A DNA stretch of 40,308 nucleotides from Bacteroidales bacterium (lineage in GTDB: Bacteria; Bacteroidota; Bacteroidia; Bacteroidales; Bacteroidaceae), in NCBI GenBank assembly GCA_022784065.1, contig JALFUO010000068.1, positions 1-40,308 on the forward strand, written 5' to 3'. The stretch's first letter is position 1. Every line of letters begins with the position of its first letter. Made by a program: the position numbers and the translations under genes. Shown here piece after piece: positions 22,897 to 30,786 of this stretch. Under the pieces are notes generated by a model that saw nothing but the letters and a program-made list of their open reading frames with translations, was not told the DNA's origin and did not search any database.

Positions 22897-24345
22897 ATGT
22901 CCGAACAAAGCCTGAAAGACAAAACCGCCAAGGGGCTGCTGTGGGGAGGAATTAGCAACGGTGCGCAGCAGTTGCTCAACCTCATCTTCGGCATCTTCCT
23001 CGCCCGCCTGCTCACGCCGGCCGACTACGGCATGGTGGGGATGCTCACCATCTTCTCCCTCATCGCCAACGCGCTGCAAGAGAGCGGCTTTATCTCCGCG
23101 CTCAACCAGAAAAGCGAGGCGACGCACCGCGACTTCAACGCCGTGTTCTGGTTCAACGTGCTGTGTTCCTCTGCCATATATATAATATTGTACTTCTGCG
23201 CCCCGCTCATCGCGCTGTGGTTTCGGCAGCCCGAACTCACGCCCCTCGCGCGGCTCTCGTTCCTCACGTTCGTCATCTCATCTTTCGGAACATCGCCCCG
23301 AGCCTACCTCTTCCGCAACCTGCGGGTCAAGGAAACGGCCTATATGTCGTTTGTCGCGCTGGTCGTCTCCGGCCTTACTGGCGTGACGCTCGCCTTTCTC
23401 GGTTATGCGTATTGGGGCATCGCCATACAGAGCCTCACTTATTGCCTGTGCATGACCGTGACCGCGTGGTACTTCTCCGGCTGGCGGCCTACGCTGCACA
23501 TAGATTTCAGTCCCTTGAAAGGAATGCTGTGGTTCAGTTCAAAACTGCTGATTACAAATATCTTCACCCACATCAACAACAACCTCTTCTCCCTCTTCTT
23601 CGGCAGGCTCTACGGCGAGAAGATGGTGGGCTACTACAACCAGGCAAACAAATGGACAGGCATGGGCTACACCACCCTTACGGGTATGCTTTGGAGCGTG
23701 GTGCAACCCGTTTTTGCCCGGCTCGCCGACGACAGCCGCGAGCGTCAGTGCCGCGCATTCCGTAAGATGCTGCGCTTCACGGCCTTCCTTTCCTGTCCCG
23801 CGCTCTTCGGGCTCGCGCTCATCGCGCCCGAATTCATTGTAATCGCCATCACCGACAAATGGTTGCCTGCCGCCCGACTGATGCAGGTGCTCTGCGTGGG
23901 CGGCGCGTTTATGCCAGTGGCGAGCGTGTTTTCCAACTTTGTGATCGGCAGGGGGCGCAGCGATGTGTATATGTGGAGCACCATTGCGCTCTGCCTCTTG
24001 CAGACGCTGCTGCTCGTGCTGCTGCACCCCTACGGTGTAGAGGCGATGGTGTGGGCGTACGTCGCGCTCAACACGCTTTGGATAGGCGTGTGGTATCGCT
24101 ACGTGCGCGGCATGACCGGGCTGAAATTCAGGGAATTGCTCAAAGATCTCCTGCCCTTTGCCTTGCTCGCTGCAGCGGCGGTATGCGGCGGCGGCGCGGT
24201 GGCCATGGCATTTGCCTCAGGCACGCTTCCCTCGCTTTGCATCAAGATTGTTGTCACGGCCAGCATCTATCTCGGCACCCTCTGGCTGCTCAAAGCGGCT
24301 ATCTTACGGGAAAGTTTGGAATACCTTTTGCATAAGAAAAAATAG
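22897..24345 (+). CDS. Polysaccharide (lipopolysaccharide / O-antigen) flippase, MOP superfamily
   Basis: A 482-aa integral inner-membrane protein with about 12-14 hydrophobic helices. It begins SLKDKTAKGLLWGGISNGAQ and continues NLIFGIFLARLLTPADYGM, the hallmark of WzxC-type oligosaccharide flippases that carry lipid-linked glycans to the periplasm. Also seen are FWFNVLCSSAIY, FGRLYGEKMVGYYNQANKW and SVVQPVFARLADD, characteristic of the family. No glycosyltransferases flank it, so the glycan is unknown. The ATG at 22897 fits the family start; a TAATTTTG motif sits 4 bp upstream. The gene contains one copy of the AT-rich 14-mer (23178-23191), where it encodes IYIILY. Confidence 0.92.
   Translation: MSEQSLKDKTAKGLLWGGISNGAQQLLNLIFGIFLARLLTPADYGMVGMLTIFSLIANALQESGFISALNQKSEATHRDFNAVFWFNVLCSSAIYIILYFCAPLIALWFRQPELTPLARLSFLTFVISSFGTSPRAYLFRNLRVKETAYMSFVALVVSGLTGVTLAFLGYAYWGIAIQSLTYCLCMTVTAWYFSGWRPTLHIDFSPLKGMLWFSSKLLITNIFTHINNNLFSLFFGRLYGEKMVGYYNQANKWTGMGYTTLTGMLWSVVQPVFARLADDSRERQCRAFRKMLRFTAFLSCPALFGLALIAPEFIVIAITDKWLPAARLMQVLCVGGAFMPVASVFSNFVIGRGRSDVYMWSTIALCLLQTLLLVLLHPYGVEAMVWAYVALNTLWIGVWYRYVRGMTGLKFRELLKDLLPFALLAAAAVCGGGAVAMAFASGTLPSLCIKIVVTASIYLGTLWLLKAAILRESLEYLLHKKK
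23178..23191 (-). repeat. AT-rich 14-mer, copy 3 (inside the flippase gene)
   Basis: ACAATATTATATAT on the minus strand, the only copy within a coding region. Confidence 0.75.
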
Positions 24346-24383
24346 AAGCCCGCACGCCCCGATTGCAATAGCATAGAAACCAT

Positions 24384-24397
24384 ACAATATTATATAT
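24384..24397 (+). repeat. AT-rich 14-mer, copy 4
   Basis: ACAATATTATATAT extends into a longer TA run and lies directly upstream of the -7 element (24413) of the zinc peptidase gene. Confidence 0.75.
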
Positions 24398-24412
24398 ATA
24401 TACACGCGCGGG

Positions 24413-24420
24413 TATATTTG
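24413..24420 (+). promoter_or_regulatory. -7 element of the zinc peptidase gene
   Basis: TATATTTG fits TAnnTTTG, 27 bp before the ATG at 24448. No TTTG at -33; that position is occupied by the AT-rich 14-mer and its TA run. Confidence 0.5.
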
Positions 24421-24447
24421 CTAATCACTATCAATTCATTAACAATT

Positions 24448-25128
24448 ATGATTTACTGGATTTTATTTATCGGCATTGCCCTTGTGAGCTATCTTGTTCA
24501 GGCGCAACTAAACTCAAAGTTTGAGAAATACTCCAAAGTGCCCAACGAGTCAGGCATGACGGGGCGCGAAGTTGCAGAGAAGATGCTGCGCGATAATGGC
24601 ATCTACGACGTGAAGGTGACCAGTACGCCCGGTATGCTTACCGACCACTACAACCCCGCCAGCGGCACGGTGAACCTTTCAGAAGGCGTGTACAACAGCC
24701 GCTCTGTTGCCGCTGCCGCCGTGGCGGCGCACGAGTGCGGCCATGCCGTGCAGCATGCCTTGGCTTACGGACCGCTGCAACTGCGCACTGCGCTCGTGCC
24801 CGTCGTTCAGTTTGCCTCTTCTTGGGTGCAATGGGTGCTTTTGGCAGGCATTCTGTTGGTGGAAAGCTTTCCTTCGTTGCTGCTCATCGGCATTGTGCTC
24901 TTCGCAATGACCACGCTCTTCAGTTTCGTCACCCTTCCCGTCGAGATAGATGCCAGCCGCCGCGCCACGGCATGGCTGTCCAACGCCGGACTGACCACGG
25001 TGCGCACACATTCCATGGCGGCCGATGCATTGCGCTCCGCCGCTTATACTTACGTGGTGGCCGCTCTCAGCTCTCTTGCCACGCTCGTTTATTACATCAT
25101 GATATTTATGGGACGCAGTAGGGACTAA
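24448..25128 (+). CDS. Membrane zinc metallopeptidase, YugP (Zn_peptidase_2) family
   Basis: A 226-aa protein with an N-terminal membrane helix (IYWILFIGIALVSYLVQA), then a soluble stretch with SGMTGREVAEKML, YNPASGTVNLSEGVYN and the zinc motif HECGHAVQHA (HExxH-like HECGH), then two or three further membrane helices and FVTLPVEIDASRRATAWL. All match YugP/Zn_peptidase_2, an inner-membrane peptidase family of unknown substrate. The start at 24448 is preferred to the ORF-track start at 24418, which lies within the TATATTTG element. It is 18 nt upstream of the MATE gene and probably co-transcribed. Confidence 0.9.
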   Translation: MIYWILFIGIALVSYLVQAQLNSKFEKYSKVPNESGMTGREVAEKMLRDNGIYDVKVTSTPGMLTDHYNPASGTVNLSEGVYNSRSVAAAAVAAHECGHAVQHALAYGPLQLRTALVPVVQFASSWVQWVLLAGILLVESFPSLLLIGIVLFAMTTLFSFVTLPVEIDASRRATAWLSNAGLTTVRTHSMAADALRSAAYTYVVAALSSLATLVYYIMIFMGRSRD

Positions 25129-25146
25129 GCATTATCTATTTAGAAA

Positions 25147-26508
25147 ATGGATAAGTTCAATGTTCTCGGAGAAGCCCCCGTGGGGCGGCTGTTGGCGCAG
25201 TATGCCTTCCCTGCCATAGTGGCCATGGCGGCTTCCTCGGTTTACAACATCATCGACGGCATCTTCATCGGCCAGGGCGTGGGTGCAGAAGCCATTATGG
25301 GCTTGGCGCTGACGGCTCCCGTGATGTCGCTCACCGCGGCATTCGGTGCAATGGTCGGTGTGGGCGCGTCCACGCTGATGAGCGTCAAGCTCGGGCAGCG
25401 CGACTACGGCACGGCGCAGCGTATCCTCGGCAACGTGGTTATTATGAACGTCGGTATGGGGCTTTCGCTCGGCCTGCTGCTGCTACTTTTCCTCGAACCC
25501 ATCCTCCGCTTCTTCGGCGCAAGCGATGCCACGCTGCCTTATGCCTACGATTTTATGAGCATCATTCTTTTGGGCAATGTGGTGACGCATCTCTACCTCG
25601 GGCTCAACGCCCTGCTGCGCTCCACCAACCGTCCGCAGAAGGCCATGCTCGCCACCTTCGGCACCGTGGGTCTTAACTGCGTGCTCGCCCCGATTTTCAT
25701 CTTTGTGCTGGATTGGGGCATACGCGGCGCGGCATTTGCCACCATTCTCTCGCAGCTGGCGATGCTCTGCTGGCAGTTAAAACTCTTTTCAGATAAGTCA
25801 GACCTTATCCACCTGCATCGGGGCATTATGCGCCTGCAGCGCAAGATTGTGTGCGAGTCGCTGATAGTGGGCTTGCCGCAATTTCTCATCAACCTGTGCG
25901 CCTGCATGGTCACGGTAGTCGTGACGCGCAGCATGGCAAAATTTGGCGGCGACGTTTCAGTGGGCGCGTTCGGCATTTGCAACCGCTTGGTGCTCTTTGC
26001 CGTGATGGTCATCATAGGCCTGAACCAAGGCATGCAGCCCATTGCCGGTTACAACTATGGGGCGCAGCGTTACGACCGCGTGCTGCAAGTGCTCAAGCTC
26101 GCGCTCATAGCTGGCGTGTGCATCATGAGCATCGGCTTCTTGGTAGGCACGTTCTTTGCCGAACCCTGCGTGTCGCTCTTTGCCAAGGATTCGCCCAATC
26201 TGATTGCCGGCGCGGCGCACGGCCTGCGCATCATGGTGATGTTTTTCCCGATAGTAGGCATTCAGATTGTATCAACCGCATTTTTCCAAAGCATCGGCAT
26301 GGCCGGCAAGAGCATATTCCTTTCGCTCACGCGCCAGCTGCTTTTCCTTTTGCCTTTGCTCCTGATATTGCCGCACGTGATGGAGAATCCGATCGACGGC
26401 GTGTGGTATGCCTCGCCTTTCTCCGATCTCATAGCCTCCATCCTCGCCATCGTGCTCTTGACGGTGGAAGTAAAGAAATTCCGCAAACGCATTTCTGCAA
26501 ATAAGTAA
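25147..26508 (+). CDS. MATE-family efflux transporter
   Basis: A 453-aa inner-membrane protein with about 12 helices in two halves. Landmarks are GRLLAQYAFPAIVAMAASSVYNIIDGIFIGQGVG at the start (quoted fragments: FPAIVAM, IDGIFIGQGVG), TAPVMSLTAAFGAMVGVGAS, LNALLRSTNRPQKAM and, in the second half, GLNQGMQPIAGYNYGA, all diagnostic of MATE/DinF-type exporters. It exchanges Na+ or H+ for cationic compounds; the substrate cannot be inferred. Start 18 nt after the zinc peptidase. Followed by a 116-nt gap with octamer repeats before the cytidylate-kinase-like gene. Confidence 0.94.
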   Translation: MDKFNVLGEAPVGRLLAQYAFPAIVAMAASSVYNIIDGIFIGQGVGAEAIMGLALTAPVMSLTAAFGAMVGVGASTLMSVKLGQRDYGTAQRILGNVVIMNVGMGLSLGLLLLLFLEPILRFFGASDATLPYAYDFMSIILLGNVVTHLYLGLNALLRSTNRPQKAMLATFGTVGLNCVLAPIFIFVLDWGIRGAAFATILSQLAMLCWQLKLFSDKSDLIHLHRGIMRLQRKIVCESLIVGLPQFLINLCACMVTVVVTRSMAKFGGDVSVGAFGICNRLVLFAVMVIIGLNQGMQPIAGYNYGAQRYDRVLQVLKLALIAGVCIMSIGFLVGTFFAEPCVSLFAKDSPNLIAGAAHGLRIMVMFFPIVGIQIVSTAFFQSIGMAGKSIFLSLTRQLLFLLPLLLILPHVMENPIDGVWYASPFSDLIASILAIVLLTVEVKKFRKRISANK

Positions 26509-26566
26509 GCGGGTAGAAGAGTAAGCGAGACAAGTTTCTTTTGCCCTTCATTATATAAAGTAATCT

Positions 26567-26610
26567 TACTCGTCTACTTGTTTACTCGTACACTCGTCTA
26601 CTCGTCTACT
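26567..26610 (+). repeat. Octamer tandem repeat (TACTCGTY), 5.5 units
   Basis: TACTCGTC-TACTTGTT-TACTCGTA-CACTCGTC-TACTCGTC-TACT between the MATE gene and the next ORF. It is a longer version of the repeat at 13350-13377. A partly complementary stretch (GAGTAAGCGAGACAAG) lies about 40 bp upstream. Confidence 0.8.
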
Positions 26611-26624
26611 AAAACTATAATAAT

Positions 26625-27254
26625 ATGACTACCCCCTTCGTAATCACCATAGGCCGCCAGCTCGGCAGCGGCGGCAGGCAAATCGGTAGGCTGATAGCCG
26701 ACAGATTGGAGATTGACTATTTCGACAAGGAAATTCTCGACCTCGCCGCCCGCGAGAGCGGCTTCCGCCCGGAGATTTTTGAGGAGAGCGATGAGAAGAA
26801 CGGCTTCCTGCGCTCTATTTTCGGTAACATCATTCCCTTTTTCGGCAGTCCTTCCGAAAAGATTTACCCCGACGCATTGAGCCGCGAGAATCTCTTTCGT
26901 TTGCAGTCCGATGCCATTCGCAAGGCGGCGGGCGAACGCTCTGCGGTCTTCATAGGCCGTTGCGCCGACTATGTGTTGCGCGAGCACCCGCGTTGCCTCA
27001 ATGTGTTCCTTACTGCCAATATGGAAGACCGCATCGCCCAAGTGATGCGGCGCGAGGGCATTGACCGTGCGGCAGCCGAGCGGCGCATCGAAAGCGGAGA
27101 CCGCCAAAGGGCCGCGTTCTACAACTTTTATAGTTCCGGCACGTGGGGTGCAGCAGCCACCTACGACCTTTGCGTCAATACCTCCCTACTTGGCATAGAG
27201 GCAACGGCGGAACTGATTATCGGCTTTGCCCGCAAACGGCTTGGAACCTTATGA
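26625..27254 (+). CDS. Cytidylate kinase-like protein
   Basis: A 209-aa protein with an N-terminal P-loop, ITIGRQLGSGGRQIGRLIAD, then YFDKEILDLAARESG, the combination seen in the cytidylate-kinase-like (Cytidylate_kin2) family. VFIGRCADYVL and a lid-like RRIESGDRQRAAFYNFYSSG follow. This family resembles CMP kinase in fold, but its substrate is not established, and the true cmk is probably elsewhere. It overlaps the phosphoesterase start by 4 nt (ATGA), a sign of coupled translation. Confidence 0.85.
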   Translation: MTTPFVITIGRQLGSGGRQIGRLIADRLEIDYFDKEILDLAARESGFRPEIFEESDEKNGFLRSIFGNIIPFFGSPSEKIYPDALSRENLFRLQSDAIRKAAGERSAVFIGRCADYVLREHPRCLNVFLTANMEDRIAQVMRREGIDRAAAERRIESGDRQRAAFYNFYSSGTWGAAATYDLCVNTSLLGIEATAELIIGFARKRLGTL

Positions 27255-27745
27255 AGCGCATCGGACTGCTATCAGATACCCACAGTTGCTGGGACGAGCG
27301 TTTCGCTGAATATTTTGCCGACTGCGATGAAATTTGGCACGCCGGCGATGTTGGTTCTATGGAGGTTGCCGACAAACTGGCGGCGTTGCACCCCCTGCGT
27401 TGCGTGTGCGGCAACTGCGATGGCGGCGACTTGCGCATTGTATATCCGCCCTTGGCGCGTTTCCGCGTGGAGGAGGTAGAGGTGATGATGACGCACATCG
27501 GCGGCTATCCCGGCCATTATGCGCCTCATATTCGCGAACGGCTGATGAGCCGCCCCACCGACCTTTTTGTGTGCGGGCATTCCCATATCCTGAAAGTGGT
27601 GCGCGACCCCTCTCTCGGCCTTCTGCACATCAACCCCGGCGCGGCAGGGCATCAGGGTTGGCACTTGGTACGCACCCTCGTGCGTTTCAGCATTACGGGC
27701 AAGCGTATCCACGACCTCGAAGTCGTGGAATTGGGAGGAAGATAA
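27251..27745 (+). CDS. YfcE/MJ0936-family metallophosphoesterase
   Basis: A 164-aa phosphodiesterase-type protein. The calcineurin-like metal ligands appear in order: GLLSDTHS (D, H), IWHAGDVGS (GD), VCGNCDGGD (GN.D), MMTHIGGYPG (H) and VCGHSHILKV (GHSH). It likely hydrolyses a small phosphodiester in the cytoplasm; the natural substrate is unknown. The start at 27251 is chosen because the family begins MKRIGLLSDTH and the ATG overlaps the upstream stop as ATGA; the ORF-track start at 27143 would read through the previous gene in another frame. Confidence 0.92.
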   Translation: MKRIGLLSDTHSCWDERFAEYFADCDEIWHAGDVGSMEVADKLAALHPLRCVCGNCDGGDLRIVYPPLARFRVEEVEVMMTHIGGYPGHYAPHIRERLMSRPTDLFVCGHSHILKVVRDPSLGLLHINPGAAGHQGWHLVRTLVRFSITGKRIHDLEVVELGGR

Positions 27746-27754
27746 TCGTATATC

Positions 27755-27796
27755 ATAACGAGGGAGGCACGCCCATCGGCGTGCCTCCCTCGTTAT
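27755..27796. terminator. Bidirectional terminator between phosphoesterase and biotin-carrier genes
   Basis: A 19-bp perfect stem (ATAACGAGGGAGGCACGCC and its complement) with a CATC loop separates two convergent genes. Confidence 0.9.
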
Positions 27797-27819
27797 TGTA
27801 TGCCTTTAAGACTTAGGGG

Positions 27820-28284
27820 TTAGGCAATCGTGAGCAGCGTGGTGCCTTCCATCACGCTGTCGCCTGCTGCCACGCATACGGCGGATACTGTGCCGGCAGA
27901 TTCGGCGCAGATGTTGTTTTCCATCTTCATGGCTTCGAGCACGAGCACCACGTCGCCAGCCTTCACGGCCTGGCCTGCTGCCACGTTGATTTTCGTCACC
28001 ACGCCGGGCAGAGGTGCTTTCACGGGCGTGCCGCTGCCCGGTGCGCTCTTGCCTGCTGCGGGTGCGGGGGCTGCGGCAGGCATTTCGGCTGCCGGCTGCG
28101 CAGCGGGTGCGGGAGCGGCTGCGCCGGTGGCGCTTTCGGGCAGGTCTTCTTCGAGCAGCGAAGAGCCGTGCATCTGTACCTCAAAAGGCAGGCCGTTCAC
28201 CTCAACCTGTGCCTTGTCGCCCTGGATGCCGCAAATAGTAACATCGTACTCGGCACCGTTAATGGTATATTTGTATTGCTTCAT
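27820..28284 (-). CDS. Biotin carboxyl carrier protein of a (methylmalonyl/propionyl-)CoA carboxyltransferase complex
   Basis: A 154-aa protein. An N-terminal beta-rich domain (about 1-45) is joined by a flexible Ala/Pro linker (about 52-85; APAPAAQPAAEMPAAAPAPA) to a biotinyl domain (about 88-154) with EAMKMEN, in which the Lys is biotinylated. It carries CO2 between carboxylase/decarboxylase active sites. Downstream of the 87-aa gene and mmdA-like gene in one minus-strand operon, and last in it. Named mmdC/pccA-BCCP in relatives. Whether the complex decarboxylates methylmalonyl-CoA or carboxylates propionyl-CoA is not decided by this protein. Confidence 0.92.
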   Translation of the reverse strand: MKQYKYTINGAEYDVTICGIQGDKAQVEVNGLPFEVQMHGSSLLEEDLPESATGAAAPAPAAQPAAEMPAAAPAPAAGKSAPGSGTPVKAPLPGVVTKINVAAGQAVKAGDVVLVLEAMKMENNICAESAGTVSAVCVAAGDSVMEGTTLLTIA

Positions 28285-28329
28285 CTTTTGAAATCGTTTT
28301 TTTTAGAAATTATTGTTTACGGAGCAGCA

Positions 28330-28593
28330 TTAAAGCCTGTTCATCAGCTGCGAAGGGTGGTTCCAGCTGCTTTCGTGCTGTTGGAGGGTAATGACGCCGG
28401 TTTCGTCGTCGTGCACCACTTCTACCTCGTGCTCAATCAGCGCAAGGGCAATGGCCGCAGCGTAGGCGGGCATGCGTTCCTCGCTCACTTCCGGGTGCTC
28501 GCCGTCGACGAGGAAGTCGGCAATCGTGCCTTCGCGGTCGTCGAGGCGGATGCTCACGGCGTGTCCGTTGATTTGATATTGGAATGTTTTCAT
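28330..28593 (-). CDS. Small conserved-type protein in the carboxyltransferase operon, 87 aa
   Basis: Unrecognised. An acidic, soluble 87-aa protein (FQYQINGHAVSIRLDDREG, then a helix MPAYAAAIALALIEHEVEVVHDDE). Its N-terminus (MKTFQYQINGHAVSI) echoes the start of the biotin carrier (MKQYKYTINGAEYDV), so it may share that beta domain. It sits exactly where many sodium-pump decarboxylase operons have the membrane subunit OadG, but has no membrane helix. Gaps of 21 nt to mmdA and 45 nt to the biotin carrier gene place it in the operon. A structural or assembly role in the complex is inference. Confidence 0.7.
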   Translation of the reverse strand: MKTFQYQINGHAVSIRLDDREGTIADFLVDGEHPEVSEERMPAYAAAIALALIEHEVEVVHDDETGVITLQQHESSWNHPSQLMNRL

Positions 28594-28614
28594 TGCTTGC
28601 TTTTTGCCTATGGT

Positions 28615-30168
28615 TTACAAGGGGATATTGCCGTGCTTCTTGGCGGGGCGCGTTTCGCGCTTGTTGGCCAGCTGCGCGAGGGCGCGGCAGATGCGGAAGC
28701 GCGTGTTGCGCGGTTCGATCACATCGTCCACATATCCGAACTCGGCTGCCTTGTAGGGGTTGGTGAAGAGGTCGTTGTATTCCTTTTCCTTTTCTGCGAG
28801 GAACGCCTTGGGGTCTTCCTTCGTCTTGGCTTCCTTACCGTCGAGGATTGCCACGGCGCCCGATGCGCCCATCACAGCGATTTCGGCAGAAGGCCAAGCG
28901 TAGTTGAGGTCGGCACGGAGCTGCTTGCAGCCCATCACGATGTGCGAGCCGCCGTAGCTCTTGCGGAGCGTCACGGTCACCTTGGGCACCGTAGCTTCGC
29001 CGTAGGCATAGAGCAGTTTTGCGCCGTGGTCGATTACGGCGTTGTATTCCTGTCCCGTTCCAGGGAGGAAGCCCGGCACGTCCACGAGGCTCACGATGGG
29101 AATATTGAAGCAGTCGCAGAAACGCACGAAGCGAGCAGCCTTGCGCGAGGCATTGCAGTCGAGCACGCCGGCGTAAACGCTGGGCTGGTTGGCCACGATG
29201 CCCACGCTCTCGCCGTTGAAGCGGGCGAAACCGATGATAATGTTGCGGGCAAAGGAGCGCTGCACTTCCATGAACTCGCCATTGTCCACAACGGCCGAGA
29301 TAACCTTATACATGTCGTAGGCCATGTTGGGGTTGTCGGGGATAATCTCGTTGAGGCTGTCTTCCTTGCGGTCGATGGGGTCGTTGCAGGCGATGCGCGG
29401 TGCGCGTTCCATGTTGTTCTGGGGCAGATAGGAGAGCAGGCGGCGGATAAGGGCTGAGAACTCCTCTTCCGTCTTGGCCGTGAAGTGGCACACGCCGCTC
29501 TTTGTGGAGTGAACGCCTGCGCCGCCGAGGTCTTCCTGCGTCACGTCCTCGCCCGTCACGGTTTTCACCACCTTCGGGCCGGTGAGGAACATGTAGCTCA
29601 CGCCTTCGAGCATCACCACGAAGTCGGTGAGGGCGGGGGAGTAGACAGCGCCACCGGCGCACGGGCCGCAGATGCCTGAGATTTGGGGCACCACGCCGCT
29701 GGCCTCGATGTTGCGCTGGAAGATGTTGCCGAAGCCGGCGAGGGCGTTGATGCCTTCCTGTATGCGCGCGCCGCCCGAGTCGTTAAGGCCGATGCAGGGC
29801 ACGCCCATCTTTATGCTCTGGTCCATCACTTTGCAGATTTTCTCTGCCATAGTTTCGGAGAGCGAGCCGCCGTTTACGGTGAAGTCCTGTGCAAACACGT
29901 AGACGAGGCGGCCGTTAATCGTGCCGCTGCCGGCTACCACGCCATCGCCGAGGAACTGCTTCTTCTCCATGCCGAAATAGTGGCAGCGGTGGAGCTTGAA
30001 CATGTCCATTTCCTCAAACGAGCCTTTGTCGAGCAGCATGTCGATGCGCTCGCGTGCTGTGGCCTTGCCTTTTTCGTGTTGCTTCTCAATCGCTTTCTCT
30101 CCGCCGCCGAGGCGTGCCTTCTGGCGGAGTTCCACGAGTTGCTTGATTTTCTTTAATTGTTCACTCAT
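28615..30168 (-). CDS. mmdA: Acyl-CoA carboxyltransferase subunit (methylmalonyl-CoA decarboxylase alpha / propionyl-CoA carboxylase beta type)
   Basis: A 517-aa carboxyltransferase with two crotonase-like halves. The N-terminal half has [25 protein letters not shown] and [19 protein letters not shown], then [20 protein letters not shown]; the C-terminal half has [21 protein letters not shown] and [11 protein letters not shown], where Gly-rich loops form the oxyanion holes. It moves CO2 between biotin and methylmalonyl/propionyl-CoA. The start at 30168 ([11 protein letters not shown]) matches the family; the ORF-track version adds 53 residues encoded by promoter-like DNA. In Bacteroidales this is part of the succinate-propionate pathway. 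Symbol given by family; direction of reaction unproven. Confidence 0.93.
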   Translation of the reverse strand: MSEQLKKIKQLVELRQKARLGGGEKAIEKQHEKGKATARERIDMLLDKGSFEEMDMFKLHRCHYFGMEKKQFLGDGVVAGSGTINGRLVYVFAQDFTVNGGSLSETMAEKICKVMDQSIKMGVPCIGLNDSGGARIQEGINALAGFGNIFQRNIEASGVVPQISGICGPCAGGAVYSPALTDFVVMLEGVSYMFLTGPKVVKTVTGEDVTQEDLGGAGVHSTKSGVCHFTAKTEEEFSALIRRLLSYLPQNNMERAPRIACNDPIDRKEDSLNEIIPDNPNMAYDMYKVISAVVDNGEFMEVQRSFARNIIIGFARFNGESVGIVANQPSVYAGVLDCNASRKAARFVRFCDCFNIPIVSLVDVPGFLPGTGQEYNAVIDHGAKLLYAYGEATVPKVTVTLRKSYGGSHIVMGCKQLRADLNYAWPSAEIAVMGASGAVAILDGKEAKTKEDPKAFLAEKEKEYNDLFTNPYKAAEFGYVDDVIEPRNTRFRICRALAQLANKRETRPAKKHGNIPL

Positions 30169-30208
30169 AATGTGTAGTTGTGTGATGATTTCTATTCGGG
30201 CGAGACAC

Positions 30209-30222
30209 ACAATATTATATAT
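30209..30222 (+). repeat. AT-rich 14-mer, copy 5
   Basis: ACAATATTATATAT, 40 bp upstream of the mmdA start. On the mmdA strand it contains TAATATTG, one base off the TAnnTTTG promoter element. Confidence 0.75.
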
Positions 30223-30378
30223 ATGTATCTCAAAGCGGGGCAAAGTTATGAAAAAAACGGCACACTTATAGGGCGTTTTGTGCGATTTCGTGCATTTGCT
30301 GCGCAGAAAGTCTGCAAAAAGTGACATAAGTTTAGATTATTTTTGTGTGGAAATGGTTTCAGAAAGCTGGGAACATTG

Positions 30379-30386
30379 TATTTTTG
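30379..30386 (+). promoter_or_regulatory. Likely -7 element of the Cys/Lys-rich protein gene
   Basis: TATTTTTG fits TAnnTTTG; a weak TTTC -33 element precedes it by 18 nt. Start near 30392, leader about 60 nt. The 30169-30453 gap otherwise holds the AT-rich 14-mer and a CTGCGCAGA motif (30299). Confidence 0.5.
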
Positions 30387-30453
30387 CAGTCGAGAGGTTT
30401 TCCTCTTGTCAATAAGTAAAGAATTATCCACCAAAAACTTAAACTTATCCATT

Positions 30454-30729
30454 ATGAAGAAGTTAATGATGCTTGCCGCAATGGCAATTTTCTGCGTCAG
30501 CATGAACGCTCAAGAACCCCAGAAGAAAGAATGCTGCAAGAAGGCAAAGACCGAATGCTGTGAAAAGAAGGACAAGAAAGATTGCAAGAAGGACTGCAAA
30601 AAGGATTGCAAGAAGGTTTGCGACAAAGCCAAGTGCGGCGATTGCAAGAAAGACTGCAAAAAGGATTGCAAGAAGGCTTGCGACAAGGCCAAGTGCGGCG
30701 ATTGCAAGAAGGCTTGCGACAAGAAATAA
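30454..30729 (+). CDS. Small secreted Lys/Cys-repeat protein (metallothionein-like)
   Basis: A 91-aa protein. A signal peptide (MKKLMMLAAMAIFCVSMNA) precedes a mature part composed almost only of Lys, Cys, Asp, Ala and Glu, with 16 Cys. A 20-residue unit, DCKKDCKKDCKKVCDKAKCG, is repeated (DNA period exactly 60 nt: 30580, 30640, partial at 30700). Cys pairs (ECC..., twice) precede the repeats. I recognise no named family. Regular Cys spacing suggests metal binding or disulfide-linked structure in the periplasm or outside the cell. The start at 30454 is used since the ORF-track start precedes the promoter. A terminator follows. Confidence 0.82.
   Translation: MKKLMMLAAMAIFCVSMNAQEPQKKECCKKAKTECCEKKDKKDCKKDCKKDCKKVCDKAKCGDCKKDCKKDCKKACDKAKCGDCKKACDKK
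30580..30720 (+). repeat. 60-nt in-frame tandem repeat in the Cys/Lys-rich gene
   Basis: Two near-identical 60-nt copies (30580-30639, 30640-30699) and a partial third start GATTGCAAGAA. Differences are few and mostly silent, indicating recent duplication or homogenisation. Confidence 0.85.
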
Positions 30730-30754
30730 TTCTTTCTTGAAATCCATTCCATAT

Positions 30755-30786
30755 AAAGAGGGGAGGCTTTTGCCTCTCCTCTTTTT
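30755..30786 (+). terminator. Terminator after the Cys/Lys-rich gene
   Basis: AAAGAGGGGAGGC / GCCTCTCCTCTTT stem with one mismatch, 4-nt loop, then TTTTT. Confidence 0.85.

Noticed and set aside
28168-29457. 429-aa plus-strand ORF across the carboxyltransferase operon
   Set aside because: Antisense to three supported genes; low-complexity His/Val/Glu composition.
30169-30327. 53-residue N-terminal extension of the mmdA-like protein
   Set aside because: The segment is upstream non-coding DNA that includes the AT-rich 14-mer; the family start is [11 protein letters not shown] at 30168.
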